Shown: piece after piece, positions 8,061 to 16,983 of the stretch | How the letters are laid out: each line of letters opens with the position of its first letter | Numbering within the stretch: position 1 is the first letter of the stretch | Source: an uncultured Bacteroidales bacterium | Lineage (GTDB): Bacteria; Bacteroidota; Bacteroidia; Bacteroidales; Muribaculaceae | Assembly: GCA_902777835.1 (NCBI GenBank) | Contig: CACYVC010000024.1 | Location: 1 to 64,000 of the forward strand | Reading direction: 5' to 3' | Length of the DNA stretch: 64,000 bases | Made by a program: the position numbers and the translations under genes | The notes under the pieces: model-generated | What the model saw: the letters and a program-made list of their open reading frames with translations, nothing else | What the model was told of the DNA's origin: nothing | The model's database searches: none

Positions 8061-10388
8061 ATGGCAGATAATCTTGTGATAGTGGAGTCTCCGGCAAAAG
8101 CTAAGACTATCCAGAAATTTTTGGGAAAAGACTACAAAGTCATGTCAAGTTATGGTCACATCCGTGACTTGGAGAAAAAGGATTTCAGTATTGATGTGAA
8201 CAACGATTTCCAACCCATTTATGAGATACCAGAGGACAAACAAGCCCTTGTTCAGGAGCTCAAGAAAGCCGCCGCGGGAGCAAAGACCGTGTGGCTGGCA
8301 AGTGATGAGGACCGTGAGGGAGAGGCAATAGCTTGGCACCTTAACGAAGTGCTTGACCTGAAGAAGGAGAATACCCGCCGCATCGTGTTTCACGAGATTA
8401 CCAAGCCCGCAATCCTTGCCGCTATCGAGAGCCCGCGTGACATCGACACCAACCTCGTTGATGCCCAGCAGGCCCGTCGCGTGCTCGACCGCATCGTTGG
8501 TTTTGAGCTATCGCCCGTGCTGTGGAAGAAAATCAAGCCATCGCTGAGTGCAGGCCGTGTGCAAAGCGTGGCAGTGCGACTGCTTGCCGAGCGTGAGCAG
8601 GAGATTCGCGACTTCAAGAGCGAGCAGTACTATCGCGTGAGCAGCGAGATGGTTGCCAGCGAAGACGAGAACGTGGTGCCCTGCGAGCTCAACAAGCGCT
8701 TTGCTACCCGCGACGAGGCAGTATTGTTGCTTGAGCATTGCAAAGATGCCACTTTCACTGTTGCCGATGTTCAGGTGAAACCAATCAAGAAATGCCCAGC
8801 TCCACCGTTCACCACCTCTACTTTGCAGCAGGAGGCTTCGCGCAAGCTTGGTTTCTCTGTGGCTCAGACCATGCGTGTGGCTCAGTCGCTCTATGAGAGT
8901 GGACACATCACCTACATGCGTACCGACTCGGTTAACCTGTCGAGTCTTGCCATTGGCACCATCAGCAAGGAAATCAAGGACTCGCTGGGCGAGAAATACT
9001 TAAAGGTGCGCAAGTACCAGACCTCGTCGAAGGGTGCCCAAGAGGCTCACGAGGCCATCCGTCCCACCTTTATCAGCAATCACGACATCACTGGCACTGC
9101 CCAGGAGAAGAAACTCTATAACCTGATTTGGAAACGCACCATCGCCTCTCAAATGGCCGACGCTCAAGTTGAGAAGACTCAGGTTGAGATAAGCATCAGC
9201 GGCCGCAAAGAGTTGTTTGAGGCTAGCGGTGAGGTAGTGAAGTTCGACGGTTTCTTGAAAGTGTATTTCGAGACCAGCGACGATGAGATTGCTACTCCCG
9301 AGTTCCACACGCTGCCACCTCTCAAAGTGGGCGATGTGCTCACTGAGAAAGAAGTGGTTGCCACCCAGCGCTTCACCCAGCAGCCCAACCGCTATAGCGA
9401 GGCAATGCTCGTGAAACGCCTTGAGGAGCTGGGTATTGGCCGCCCATCGACCTACGCCCCAACCATCTCGACCATTCAGGCGCGTGACTATGTTGTAAAG
9501 GGCGAGAGCAAAGGCACAAAGCGCAGCTTTGAGCAAATCACCCTCAAGGGCAACAAGATTACCACCAAGGTAAAGAGCGAGCTCGTGGGCAACGAAAAGG
9601 GCAAGCTCATCCCAACCGATGTGGGTATGGTGGTTAACGACTTCCTCACTAAATTCTTCCCGCAGATTCTTGACTACAACTTCACTGCAAAGGTGGAAAC
9701 TGAGTTTGACGAGATCGCAGAGGGCAAGAAGAAGTGGAACGACGAGATTAAGGAGTTCTACAAGGGCTTCCATCCCGAAATCGAGAAGGTGTCGTCGTTG
9801 CGCCTTGAGCACAAGGTGGGCGAGCGCATTCTCGGCAACGACCCGTCAACAGGCAAACAGGTGTCGGTGAAGATTGGTCGATATGGACCACTGGTGCAGC
9901 TTGGCAGTACCGACGACGTTGAGAAACCACGTTTTGCATCGTTGCAGAAGGACCAGAGTGTGGCAACCATAACTCTCGAAGAAGCCCTCAAACTCTTTGA
10001 GATGCCTCGCACATTAGGCACATTTGAAGGTCAGGACGTAGTGGTGGCGATAGGCAAATATGGTCCTTACCTCAAGCATGACGGCAAGTTTGTGTCGGTG
10101 CCAAAGGAGATGTCGCCCTACAGCATCACCATCGACGAGGCTGCCGCACTCATCAAGGATAAGCGCGAAACCGAAGCTAAGAAGGTGCTGATGACCTTTG
10201 ACGAGGAACCCGATCTGCAAGTGATGAATGGTCGCTTTGGCGCCTACATCGTCTATAAAAAGCAGAACTACAAGATTCCTAAGAAATACGACTCTTCGAA
10301 ACTCACCCTTGAGGATTGCCGCGCTATCGTCAACGACGAAGCCAACCTCAGTAAGGGCGGGAAACGCAAAGCCGCTGCTAAAAAATGA
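8061..10388 (+). CDS. topA: DNA topoisomerase I (type IA)
   Basis: This 775-residue enzyme relaxes negatively supercoiled DNA by cutting one strand through a tyrosine link. The N-terminal Toprim domain shows LVIVESPAKAKTI with the catalytic Glu9, and the acidic SDEDREGEAIAWH with Asp82 and Asp84. The active-site tyrosine is Y285 in GHITYMRTDS. The C-terminal part has three short topo-C repeats (KIGRYGPLVQL, AIGKYGPYLKH, MNGRFGAYIVY) and a lysine-rich end. It lacks the Cys4 zinc fingers of the E. coli enzyme, as usual in Bacteroidota. It is monocistronic, with an upstream -7 element and a downstream hairpin terminator. Confidence 0.97.
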   Translation: MADNLVIVESPAKAKTIQKFLGKDYKVMSSYGHIRDLEKKDFSIDVNNDFQPIYEIPEDKQALVQELKKAAAGAKTVWLASDEDREGEAIAWHLNEVLDLKKENTRRIVFHEITKPAILAAIESPRDIDTNLVDAQQARRVLDRIVGFELSPVLWKKIKPSLSAGRVQSVAVRLLAEREQEIRDFKSEQYYRVSSEMVASEDENVVPCELNKRFATRDEAVLLLEHCKDATFTVADVQVKPIKKCPAPPFTTSTLQQEASRKLGFSVAQTMRVAQSLYESGHITYMRTDSVNLSSLAIGTISKEIKDSLGEKYLKVRKYQTSSKGAQEAHEAIRPTFISNHDITGTAQEKKLYNLIWKRTIASQMADAQVEKTQVEISISGRKELFEASGEVVKFDGFLKVYFETSDDEIATPEFHTLPPLKVGDVLTEKEVVATQRFTQQPNRYSEAMLVKRLEELGIGRPSTYAPTISTIQARDYVVKGESKGTKRSFEQITLKGNKITTKVKSELVGNEKGKLIPTDVGMVVNDFLTKFFPQILDYNFTAKVETEFDEIAEGKKKWNDEIKEFYKGFHPEIEKVSSLRLEHKVGERILGNDPSTGKQVSVKIGRYGPLVQLGSTDDVEKPRFASLQKDQSVATITLEEALKLFEMPRTLGTFEGQDVVVAIGKYGPYLKHDGKFVSVPKEMSPYSITIDEAAALIKDKRETEAKKVLMTFDEEPDLQVMNGRFGAYIVYKKQNYKIPKKYDSSKLTLEDCRAIVNDEANLSKGGKRKAAAKK

Positions 10389-10424
10389 AAAATGCGAGCT
10401 ATTTAGGCTCGCAATTCACTATCG

Positions 10425-10470
10425 CCCCCGCTGCACTTATGGTTTTGTGCAGTGGGGGTGTTGTTGTTTA
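10425..10470 (+). terminator. Terminator between topA and the LUD gene
   Basis: A 12-bp stem (CCCCCGCTGCAC with GTGCAGTGGGGG, one G-T pair) and a 10-nt loop are followed by TGTTGTTGTTTA. A smaller GC-rich hairpin at 10393-10413 (TGCGAGC/GCTCGCA) lies just upstream. The two genes converge here. Confidence 0.7.
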
Positions 10471-11106
10471 GTATCCATAGTCTTCTCCCACGAGAACTAC
10501 CACATGGCGGCCCTGGTTGCGGCTGTTACGCAGCAGGTGGATGTAGCTGCAGATGCTCTCAGGGCTATTGCAGTTGTGGCACATGCCATCGATGTGGCAT
10601 GGCGTGCTGATGTCAAATCGCTGGGCATTGATGGGTGACGCTGTGCTGCGGGCGCGGGCTATTGCGGTTTCCACGGTGGGTGCCACCTTGTTGAGGCCAA
10701 TGATGAAAATCACCTTTTTAGGACCCCATGAGATTGCTGCCACACGGTTTCCATTGCCGTCGATGTTGACTATCACTCCGTCTTCGGAGATGGCATTGGC
10801 GCTGCTCAAGAACACATCAGCGCTGAAGGCGCGTAGATACATCTGTTGCTTCTCTGCAGGGTCGTCAACAGTATCACGGTCAAGCACTTCGAGTGTTCCT
10901 CGCTCCTTGAGTGCCTGTGGTATGCCCATGTCGCGCACTGTCATTGAGCCTCCCCAAGTCACGCTGCTGCCGTCGGCGATTAGGTCCATCACTTTGCTCA
11001 CCGCCTCTTGCGGAGTGTGGCAGTAGAACGCCTCGATGTTACGACGTTTCAAGTTCTTAACAAGCTTCTCTCCAAGCAGGTTGTTTCTTATTTCAAGTGG
11101 TGTCAT
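10468..11106 (-). CDS. LUD-domain protein (lactate utilization protein, LutC/YkgG-like)
   Basis: This 212-residue protein matches the LUD domain (formerly DUF162). It starts with a helical segment (MTPLEIRNNLLGEKLVKNL), followed by VTWGGSMTVRDMGIP around residues 49-63, and shows the glycine- and Asn-rich nucleotide-fold signature (VFLSSANAISEDG) and VIFIIGLNKVAP. LutC takes part in L-lactate oxidation with iron-sulfur proteins LutA and LutB, but neither is nearby. A single-gene LUD protein of this size is common in Bacteroidales and its substrate is unproven. A CxxC-like pair near the end (CHIDGMCHNC) could bind metal. It has a -7 element at 11147-11154. Confidence 0.8.
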   Translation of the reverse strand: MTPLEIRNNLLGEKLVKNLKRRNIEAFYCHTPQEAVSKVMDLIADGSSVTWGGSMTVRDMGIPQALKERGTLEVLDRDTVDDPAEKQQMYLRAFSADVFLSSANAISEDGVIVNIDGNGNRVAAISWGPKKVIFIIGLNKVAPTVETAIARARSTASPINAQRFDISTPCHIDGMCHNCNSPESICSYIHLLRNSRNQGRHVVVLVGEDYGY

Positions 11107-11146
11107 AGTTGTATATTTTATAGGATTTGTTTTGAACTGTTTTGTG

Positions 11147-11154
11147 CAAAAATA
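11147..11154 (-). promoter_or_regulatory. -7 element for the LUD gene
   Basis: The minus strand reads TATTTTTG, 40 nt upstream of the start codon. This separates the LUD gene from the response-regulator gene before it. Confidence 0.45.
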
Positions 11155-11189
11155 AAGTTCAACTTTAGATTTGCATAGTTTTTCGATTA

Positions 11190-11879
11190 TTATTGTTGTT
11201 GTGCAACCTTGTCGGCATAGGCGCGTCCTATGGGGATCTCGGTGCCGCCGGTGAGGGTGAGCTGTGTGCGTGAGTAACTCTCGATGCGGTGCCGTGGCAC
11301 TATGTAGCTCTTGTGTACTCTTACAAACTCGTTCTCGGGAAGCATGGCTTCGAGCGACTTCATGCTCATTTGCGTGATAACAGGTCGGCTATCTACGGTA
11401 AAGATTTTCACGTAGTTGTCCATCGCCTGTATATAGAGGATGGAGCTGAGTTGCACGGTGACATTTTTGTACTCCACCTTGACAGTAATTTCTTGGCCCT
11501 CAAGTGGCGGTGCGGCACTATAGTTTACGAGACGGATGGCTTGCTGAACCTTGTTGACGGCTTTCTCAAAACGACTGAAAGAGAATGGTTTGTGCAGGAA
11601 GTCAACAGCATTAAGGTCAAAGCCATCTACTGCATATTGAGCATAGGCTGTGGTAAACACCAAAAAGGTGCCTTGCGGAATCTCCTTGGCAAGGTTCACG
11701 CCGCTCACTTCGCCCATCTTCACATCTAGGAAGAGTAGATCAGGACGTGTACGTTTCACGTGCTCAATGCCCAAGAGTGGATTTGTGAAAGTGTCGAGCT
11801 CCATGTCATCCATTCGCTTGCAGAAGTTCTTAATCACTTCTAGAGCCATAGGTTCGTCATCGATTGCTACGCATTTCAT
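11190..11879 (-). CDS. LytTR-family response regulator
   Basis: This 229-residue regulator has a receiver domain at residues 1-115. The acidic pocket is DDE at 7-9, the phospho-acceptor is Asp52 in LLFLDVKM, followed by FTTAYAQYAVDGFD and the lysine of FLHKPFS. A LytTR DNA-binding domain covers residues ~130-229 (VKVEYKNVTVQLSSILYIQA, FVRVHKSYIVPRHRIESY). Its ATG overlaps the stop of the upstream kinase gene by 4 nt, so the two proteins form a two-component pair. The target is unknown; no transporter or cell-wall gene that would identify it lies next to the pair, apart from ddl upstream. Confidence 0.93.
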   Translation of the reverse strand: MKCVAIDDEPMALEVIKNFCKRMDDMELDTFTNPLLGIEHVKRTRPDLLFLDVKMGEVSGVNLAKEIPQGTFLVFTTAYAQYAVDGFDLNAVDFLHKPFSFSRFEKAVNKVQQAIRLVNYSAAPPLEGQEITVKVEYKNVTVQLSSILYIQAMDNYVKIFTVDSRPVITQMSMKSLEAMLPENEFVRVHKSYIVPRHRIESYSRTQLTLTGGTEIPIGRAYADKVAQQQ

Positions 11880-12967
11880 GATTTCTTTAGATTTATGGTA
11901 AGATTAAGGTCAAACTGGTCTTCAGTTTGGTTGATATCTAGCCTGTAGCCGTTGCCGTAAATCAAGTCGAGGCGCTTGCGGCTGTTCTCGATGCCTATGC
12001 CCACGTGATTCTCGTCTTTGGGCTTGATGCGGATGGGGTTGCTGGTGGAGAGTGAGAACACGCCATCAACGACTTGCATATCAATGTTTATATCAGTCTC
12101 AACGCTGGTGCTCACGCCATATTTCAGTGCGTTTTCCACAAAGGTGATGAGCAACATTGGCGCGATGGTGAGACCGGGATATTTGCCGTCATTATTGTAG
12201 GTGAAGTTTACTTTAGTGCAAGCGTTTAGGCGGTTGCGCTGCAGGTCGATATATTGCTGCAGGTAATGAGCCTCGCTGTCGATGTCAACGCTGTCTTGGT
12301 TGGCATTGTTGTAGATGTAGCGCGTGATATCGATAAACTGCATGAAGGCGTCCTCGGTCTTGGGACTTTGAGTTACCACCATGCTGTAGAGGGTGTTGAG
12401 AGTGTTGAAGAGGAAATGCGGGTCGATTTGCGCCTTGTAGAGCGAGAGTTCGGCCTTATTTTTGGCAACTTCCAACTCCTGGCGTCGCGCTCGTAGCCGA
12501 TATAACTGCCCCAACAGACCGATGGCGCTGCTGAAGGTCATCACTATTACGAATAGAAACCAAACAGCTTGCTGATGTAATCGGAACTTCATGGGTGAGA
12601 AAGTGCGCTGAGGGGGACCTCCTGCTGGAGGCTGGCCAGGCTGGCGCTGGAAGTGAAACTCCATCTTGTATTGCGAGAGCAGGTAGGTGATGCCAATCAT
12701 TGCAAGCACCACTATCACAGCCCATATCAAGCGCTGCCGGTTTTTGAAGAGTGATGGAATGGTGAACACGCGGTTCACAAAATATACAATATATAGCCAT
12801 GCCACAAGTAGACACACAAACAGCAGATTGTTTTCCAACCACCGCTCTATGGGCAGTAGGTATATCATCACTGGCAGCAACACGAGGCAAAAGAACAGGT
12901 CGATCAAGAGTTGCACCTTTTTGCCTGCCATTATTTTGGCGTTATGGGTTATTGATGTTGTGTTCAT
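11876..12967 (-). CDS. LytS/YehU-type sensor histidine kinase
   Basis: This 363-residue protein has four N-terminal transmembrane segments (for example LIDLFFCLVLLPVMIYLL, and AVWFLFVIVMTFSSAIGLLG near 134-153). A coiled linker leads to the His_kinase domain with the phospho-acceptor His184 in KAQIDPHFLFNTLNTLYSMV, and then an ATPase domain (PMLLITFVENALKYGV N-box; VGIGIENSRKRLDLIYG). There is no large extracellular sensor, so it probably senses a membrane or intramembrane signal. I start at the ATG at 12965-12967; an upstream open frame would run into the GNAT gene and encodes low-complexity sequence. It is coupled to the LytTR regulator by a 4-nt overlap. Confidence 0.9.
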   Translation of the reverse strand: MNTTSITHNAKIMAGKKVQLLIDLFFCLVLLPVMIYLLPIERWLENNLLFVCLLVAWLYIVYFVNRVFTIPSLFKNRQRLIWAVIVVLAMIGITYLLSQYKMEFHFQRQPGQPPAGGPPQRTFSPMKFRLHQQAVWFLFVIVMTFSSAIGLLGQLYRLRARRQELEVAKNKAELSLYKAQIDPHFLFNTLNTLYSMVVTQSPKTEDAFMQFIDITRYIYNNANQDSVDIDSEAHYLQQYIDLQRNRLNACTKVNFTYNNDGKYPGLTIAPMLLITFVENALKYGVSTSVETDINIDMQVVDGVFSLSTSNPIRIKPKDENHVGIGIENSRKRLDLIYGNGYRLDINQTEDQFDLNLTINLKKS

Positions 12968-12983
12968 AGTTTGATTAATTTGA

Positions 12984-13580
12984 TTAAGGTTCTTGGATGC
13001 GCTTGCGGTACATATAACAGTAGTAAGGCTTGGAGGGGGTATTGAATCGCTCAACCAATTCCTCGTGCACTCTCTCATAGCCATGGGCATCAAAATATTG
13101 CCAACTGCAGGTGCTGTCGGTGATATGATAAGTCCACCTCGCGCCACGGTCGATTAGCATTGGCATAAGTCGCTCTTGCAGTGCTTTGGCGTAGCCACGC
13201 TTTTTGCTTATTAAGAATGAGAACTTAGCGCTGTCTTCATTCATGAGATTTAGCAGTTCGTGCTCGGTACGCAGTAGGTAGGCAGTGGTTTCAAGCACTT
13301 TTTTGCGCTCCTCGTCATCTTTGTCGGCCAAGAAATCCTCAACCCATTGCATTGAGGTGTTGACATCGTCTTTCATGCGGGCAAAAGCTACTGCCTGCAT
13401 AGTGCCGTCATCATCACAAGCCTGGAGCGCAAGTTGCGGATCGAGGAACAAGTTGAGTACCACTTCACGAGCGAACTCAATTTGGTGCTCAATACCGCTG
13501 GCAATATCCTTCTTCCACATCTTGGCAAGCTCAGCCGCCACGATGTCGATATTGGCCATATTAAAAGGCTCGATAATCAT
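12984..13580 (-). CDS. GNAT-like N-acetyltransferase
   Basis: This 198-residue protein has a GNAT-like order of elements. An N-terminal helix pair (MIIEPFNMANIDIVAAELAK) is followed by a strand-rich centre (LALQACDDDGTMQAVAFARM). The cofactor-loop-like stretch is KKRGYAKALQERLMPMLIDRG (around residues 128-148, corresponding to the Q/RxxGxG/A segment), and the C-terminal part is YFDAHGYERVHEELVERF, typical of GNAT beta6-alpha4. The substrate is unknown. It lies 16 nt upstream of the histidine kinase and downstream of ddl on the same strand, so all may be one transcription unit. Confidence 0.7.
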   Translation of the reverse strand: MIIEPFNMANIDIVAAELAKMWKKDIASGIEHQIEFAREVVLNLFLDPQLALQACDDDGTMQAVAFARMKDDVNTSMQWVEDFLADKDDEERKKVLETTAYLLRTEHELLNLMNEDSAKFSFLISKKRGYAKALQERLMPMLIDRGARWTYHITDSTCSWQYFDAHGYERVHEELVERFNTPSKPYYCYMYRKRIQEP

Positions 13581-13581
13581 C

Positions 13582-13612
13582 CTTAAGTGATAAGTGTATA
13601 AGTTTTAAGTGG
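13582..13612 (-). repeat. TAAGTG-type intergenic repeat
   Basis: Plus-strand words CTTAAGTGATAAGTGTATAA and GTTTTAAGTGG sit directly in front of the GNAT start. They belong to the AAGTGTTAAG module seen elsewhere in the window but run in the opposite direction relative to transcription. The rest of the 116-nt gap holds nothing else I can name. Confidence 0.5.
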
Positions 13613-13696
13613 CTACGCCTCTATTGCCGCACATGGCTCTTTACGCCTCAAAACGTGGAACGAGGAAAGAAAAACTACTTTCCACTTTCCACTGTA

Positions 13697-14707
13697 TTAG
13701 AACTGGTTCTCTACAATGTCGGTGAGCACATCGCTCATTTCGAGACCTGCTGCGCGCACTTGCTGTGGGATGAAGCTTGTGGCTGTCATGCCAGGGGTGG
13801 TGTTTACCTCAAGCATATTGATGCAGTCGCTGCCGTCGGGGTTCTTGGTGACGATGTAATCCACACGTATGATACCATTGCAATGCAGGATGTCGTAGAT
13901 ACGACTCGTCTCGGCTTGCAGTGCGGCGGTCAGTTCTGGGCTGATGCGAGCGGGTGTAATCTCCTCAACTTGGCCGTTGTACTTGGCGTCATAGTCGAAA
14001 AACTCGTTGTCGGTAACAACCTCGGTAACAGGGAACACTACGCTCTTGGTCTTGGTCTTATAGCAGCCCACGGTGACCTCGGTGCCGTCGAGGAAGCGCT
14101 CAACCATCACCTGGTTATACTGCTTGAAGGCATTCTTGATGGCTGGTGCAAGTTGACTCTTCTCCTTTACTTTGGTAACGCCAAAGCTTGAGCCGTCGTC
14201 GGTGGGCTTCACAAAGCATGGCATGCCAAGGTCGCGCTCGATGTCATCTTCAGTGATGTTGCGTTCAACGTCTTTGATCAACAATATGCTGTCGGCAACA
14301 GTCACACCGAATGGACGCATATAGTTGTTGAGCATATATTTGTTGAACGTCAGTGCCTCCACAAGCACGCTACAGGTTGAGTAGGGCAGACCAATGAGGT
14401 CGAAGTATCCTTGCAAGATGCCATTCTCACCAGGTGTGCCGTGGATAGTGATGTAGGCGTAGTCGAATGTTGTCTTCTCTCCTTTTTTGTCTTTGTGCTT
14501 GAATGAGAAGTCGTTTTTGTCGATAGGTGCTATGCTGCCGTCGTGAAGATTCACGTGCCAGTCGTTTTTCCTGATGACGACGATATAGACGTTGTAGCGG
14601 TCACGGTCAAACCAACTGTAAAGACCCTGTGCCGAGCGCAGCGACACCTCATGCTCCGACGAGTCGCCACCACACACGATGGCTATATTTCGCTTTGTTT
14701 TCTTCAT
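13697..14707 (-). CDS. ddl: D-alanine--D-alanine ligase
   Basis: This 336-residue cytoplasmic ATP-grasp enzyme joins two D-alanines for the peptidoglycan stem peptide. The N-terminal motif is CGGDSSEHEVSLRSAQ (the GGxSxEHxVS signature, around residues 12-27). The central ATP-grasp part is MPCFVKPTDDGSSFGVTKV. The C-terminal substrate and metal region is GIIRVDYIVTK followed by MLEVNTTPGMTATSFIPQQ. Length is normal for the family. A -7 element lies at 14747-14754. It is the first gene of a minus-strand run that continues with the GNAT protein and the two-component pair. Confidence 0.95.
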   Translation of the reverse strand: MKKTKRNIAIVCGGDSSEHEVSLRSAQGLYSWFDRDRYNVYIVVIRKNDWHVNLHDGSIAPIDKNDFSFKHKDKKGEKTTFDYAYITIHGTPGENGILQGYFDLIGLPYSTCSVLVEALTFNKYMLNNYMRPFGVTVADSILLIKDVERNITEDDIERDLGMPCFVKPTDDGSSFGVTKVKEKSQLAPAIKNAFKQYNQVMVERFLDGTEVTVGCYKTKTKSVVFPVTEVVTDNEFFDYDAKYNGQVEEITPARISPELTAALQAETSRIYDILHCNGIIRVDYIVTKNPDGSDCINMLEVNTTPGMTATSFIPQQVRAAGLEMSDVLTDIVENQF

Positions 14708-14746
14708 TGCAGTTTTGTGTGTTATGTGATTTTATTTATTCAAGTG

Positions 14747-14754
14747 CAAAGTTA
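14747..14754 (-). promoter_or_regulatory. -7 element for ddl
   Basis: The minus strand reads TAACTTTG, 39 nt upstream of the ddl start. Confidence 0.55.
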
Positions 14755-14894
14755 TAAAAATATTATCAAACAATTACAAACAATCATATAAAAACCATTT
14801 TCAGTGTAAATAACGCTTGTTTTTAATTGATTGAAACATAGTGATGTAGCAAACTGCAAGGTTGTTGTTTTCCTGGTGTCGTGTTTTTTAGGTA

Positions 14895-14902
14895 TAAATT
14901 TG
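14895..14902 (+). promoter_or_regulatory. -7 element for the VWA gene
   Basis: TAAATTTG, 54 nt upstream of the start codon. It is divergent from the ddl promoter across a 248-nt intergenic region. Confidence 0.5.
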
Positions 14903-14955
14903 CGATGTAAAAACCAATCAACTGTATTTTATTCATTTCTAAAACACATTACATT

Positions 14956-15660
14956 ATGGAAACTAACACTGAAACAAAACAGCGCACAAAGGTATTTAAC
15001 GTGATTATCCTCGACAAGAGTGGATCGATGACGAGCATCGCAAAGCAGGCGGTAGATGGTGTGAACGAGAGTATTGCTTCAATCAAGCGCGGCCAGGAGA
15101 ATCGCCCCGAGCAGAACAACCTGCTCACACTGGTGGCATTTTGCGGTTGCGAAATAAAGAAGATTTATGAGCAGTGCCCCATTGGTGAGGTGAAACCTAT
15201 AAACAGTGATGATTATAAGCCTTGCTGCATGACTCCACTCTACGACGCCATAGGCAACACCATCACCGCCGTGCATCGTCTTATGGAAAACGAAAAGAAC
15301 GCTATCGCCAGCGTGACTATCATTACCGACGGCTATGAGAATGCCTCTAAGGAGTTTACCCACAAGTCCATCAAGAGCCTTATTGAGGCCTACAAGAGCG
15401 AAGGTTGGCTCTTTGCTTACATTGGTGCTGATCACGATGTGGAGTCAGTGGCATTTGGGCTGGCTATCGACAACAACATGCGATTTGAGAAAACCAATGC
15501 GGGCACTCGCTTAATGTTCAATAAATTTCAGGAGTGTCTAAGCGATTATGTTTGTGAAGCGACGTCAATGATGCTCAACGAAGACCTTGACGACTATCAG
15601 AGAAAAGAAAATCTCTGCATAAGTTCTAAAGGATTCTTCAAGAGAAATAAAGAGGAATGA
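14956..15660 (+). CDS. Von Willebrand factor type A domain protein
   Basis: This 234-residue protein is essentially one VWA domain. The metal-dependent adhesion site is complete: DKSGSMTS (DxSxS, residues 20-24), a threonine in CCMTPLYDAIG (around residue 95), and the aspartate in VTIITDGYENASKE. No signal peptide or membrane segment is seen, so it is cytoplasmic. Such stand-alone VWA proteins usually act as partners in protein complexes (for example with AAA ATPases or terminases), but none is adjacent. The next gene on the strand is an unrecognised 394-residue protein, separated by a terminator. The C-terminal tail is basic. Confidence 0.85.
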   Translation: METNTETKQRTKVFNVIILDKSGSMTSIAKQAVDGVNESIASIKRGQENRPEQNNLLTLVAFCGCEIKKIYEQCPIGEVKPINSDDYKPCCMTPLYDAIGNTITAVHRLMENEKNAIASVTIITDGYENASKEFTHKSIKSLIEAYKSEGWLFAYIGADHDVESVAFGLAIDNNMRFEKTNAGTRLMFNKFQECLSDYVCEATSMMLNEDLDDYQRKENLCISSKGFFKRNKEE

Positions 15661-15674
15661 TTAAATAGTTGGTA

Positions 15675-15710
15675 AAGTGTGTCATGTTCAGCAACATGGC
15701 ACACTTTTTG
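15675..15710 (+). terminator. Rho-independent terminator after the VWA gene
   Basis: A 14-bp stem (AAGTGTGTCATGTT with AACATGGCACACTT, one G-T pair) and a CAGC loop are followed by TTTT. Confidence 0.85.
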
Positions 15711-15747
15711 CTGGTTTATATTCTAACTATTGCAAAACTTCACTACC

Positions 15748-16932
15748 ATGAGTCAAATCATAAAAACATTTCGAAAATTAAATATGGAGTTACGGTATGG
15801 CGTGATATATCTTGCCATGCCTTTAGCATATTTGAATAATAGCGTAGGTTCTGATTACAGGCGGCTCATAGACTCTCCAGAATTAATGTCGTGGCTCAGA
15901 GACATGACTGGCTTTGATATTCAGATAGTCGAAATTCCAGATTTGGACCTTCCAACCCTCATCGCCAGGCGCATCAATGTGGGCAATGCTGGCAAGGATG
16001 CCGTGGTGCAGATGCCGCTCAGCAGTGAGTCGATTGGCGAAATTAAGCACTTTGCCGAGAGTGCTATCGATGTAGTGAGCACCGAGGAGGGCGATAAAGT
16101 GCTGCATCCTGAAGATTGGCATGAGTTTATGCGTTCAAAGAGGTTCGAAATGCCTCATAGCATTAATCAAAGTGAGTTGATACTTCGAGAGGCAAATCTC
16201 CCCCAGAAAAAGACGTGGCGTGAAAAGCTTATTCGCGAGCAAAAGGAAGGCAAAGAAGCTATTGAATTTGATGCTGATTATGCCGAAAATTATGCTATTG
16301 ATGGTTCTGTATTTTATAATGAATCTTATCAATGCACTTTTGAGCCATCCACTGAGATTGAAGATGAGGAAGACGAAATCCTAACTATTAAGCAGGAACG
16401 AGAGAAGGCGCTGAAAGCCATTCAAGCGCAGATTCTTGATTTTGTGACAAAGTTTCAAGCCGACCCAACGCAACTCATTCGCACCTTGCTTGAAGGAAAA
16501 ATAGTGATTGGCAATAATCGACTTAGTCCACTGGTGGTGAATAATGACATGAAGATTGTGCTGCCTTACTATAACGAGGTGGAAGTGAAGATGCCCGCCA
16601 TGTGCCGAGCCATCTATATCCTCTTCTTGAAGCATCCCGAAGGCATTGCGTTGCGCGACATCAGCGACCATCGTGCCGACCTTGAGAACATCTACTCGAT
16701 GGTGATGCCCGGTCGCAATGAGGAAAAGGCGCGTGAGGCTATCGACAACCTGCTTGATCCTATGAATAACACTCTCAACGAGTATATCTCAAAGATTAAG
16801 CGATGCTTCAAGTTGTGCATCATCGATGATCAGCTGGCAAGCAACTACATTATCACTGGCAAGCGCGGAGAACCTTACCGCATAACCCTCGCCCCATCAC
16901 TCATCACCTTGCCACGTGCTGTAGAGGGGTAA
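15748..16932 (+). CDS. Unrecognised protein with a possible C-terminal winged-helix region
   Basis: This 394-residue protein starts at the ATG at 15748; an in-frame TTG 18 nt upstream is less likely. No signal peptide or membrane segment is seen. The middle (around residues 165-235) is acidic and probably helical. The C-terminal third, from ILFLKHPEGIALRDISDH through IKRCFKLCIIDDQLASNYII to ITGKRGEPYRITL, resembles a domain I recall from other Bacteroidota hypothetical proteins and has the helix-helix-wing look of a DNA- or protein-binding module. I cannot name a family or function. It follows the VWA gene but is separated from it by a strong terminator. Confidence 0.65.
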   Translation: MSQIIKTFRKLNMELRYGVIYLAMPLAYLNNSVGSDYRRLIDSPELMSWLRDMTGFDIQIVEIPDLDLPTLIARRINVGNAGKDAVVQMPLSSESIGEIKHFAESAIDVVSTEEGDKVLHPEDWHEFMRSKRFEMPHSINQSELILREANLPQKKTWREKLIREQKEGKEAIEFDADYAENYAIDGSVFYNESYQCTFEPSTEIEDEEDEILTIKQEREKALKAIQAQILDFVTKFQADPTQLIRTLLEGKIVIGNNRLSPLVVNNDMKIVLPYYNEVEVKMPAMCRAIYILFLKHPEGIALRDISDHRADLENIYSMVMPGRNEEKAREAIDNLLDPMNNTLNEYISKIKRCFKLCIIDDQLASNYIITGKRGEPYRITLAPSLITLPRAVEG

Positions 16933-16934
16933 AC

Positions 16935-16956
16935 AAAAACCACGGCAGAACCGTGG
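16935..16956 (-). terminator. Terminator for the SpoU methyltransferase gene
   Basis: A 6-bp perfect stem (CCACGG/CCGTGG, loop CAGAA) is followed by five U on the minus strand. Confidence 0.6.
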
Positions 16957-16983
16957 CATAGAAAACAACATTTAGGGTGGTTG

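Noticed and set aside
10500-11060. A 157-residue plus-strand frame across the LUD gene
   Set aside because: It is antisense to the LUD gene, whose motifs are clear on the minus strand.
12968-13147. An N-terminal extension of the histidine kinase
   Set aside because: It overlaps the GNAT gene in another frame, its sequence is unlike a kinase N-terminus, and a start at 12967 gives a normal 16-nt gap.
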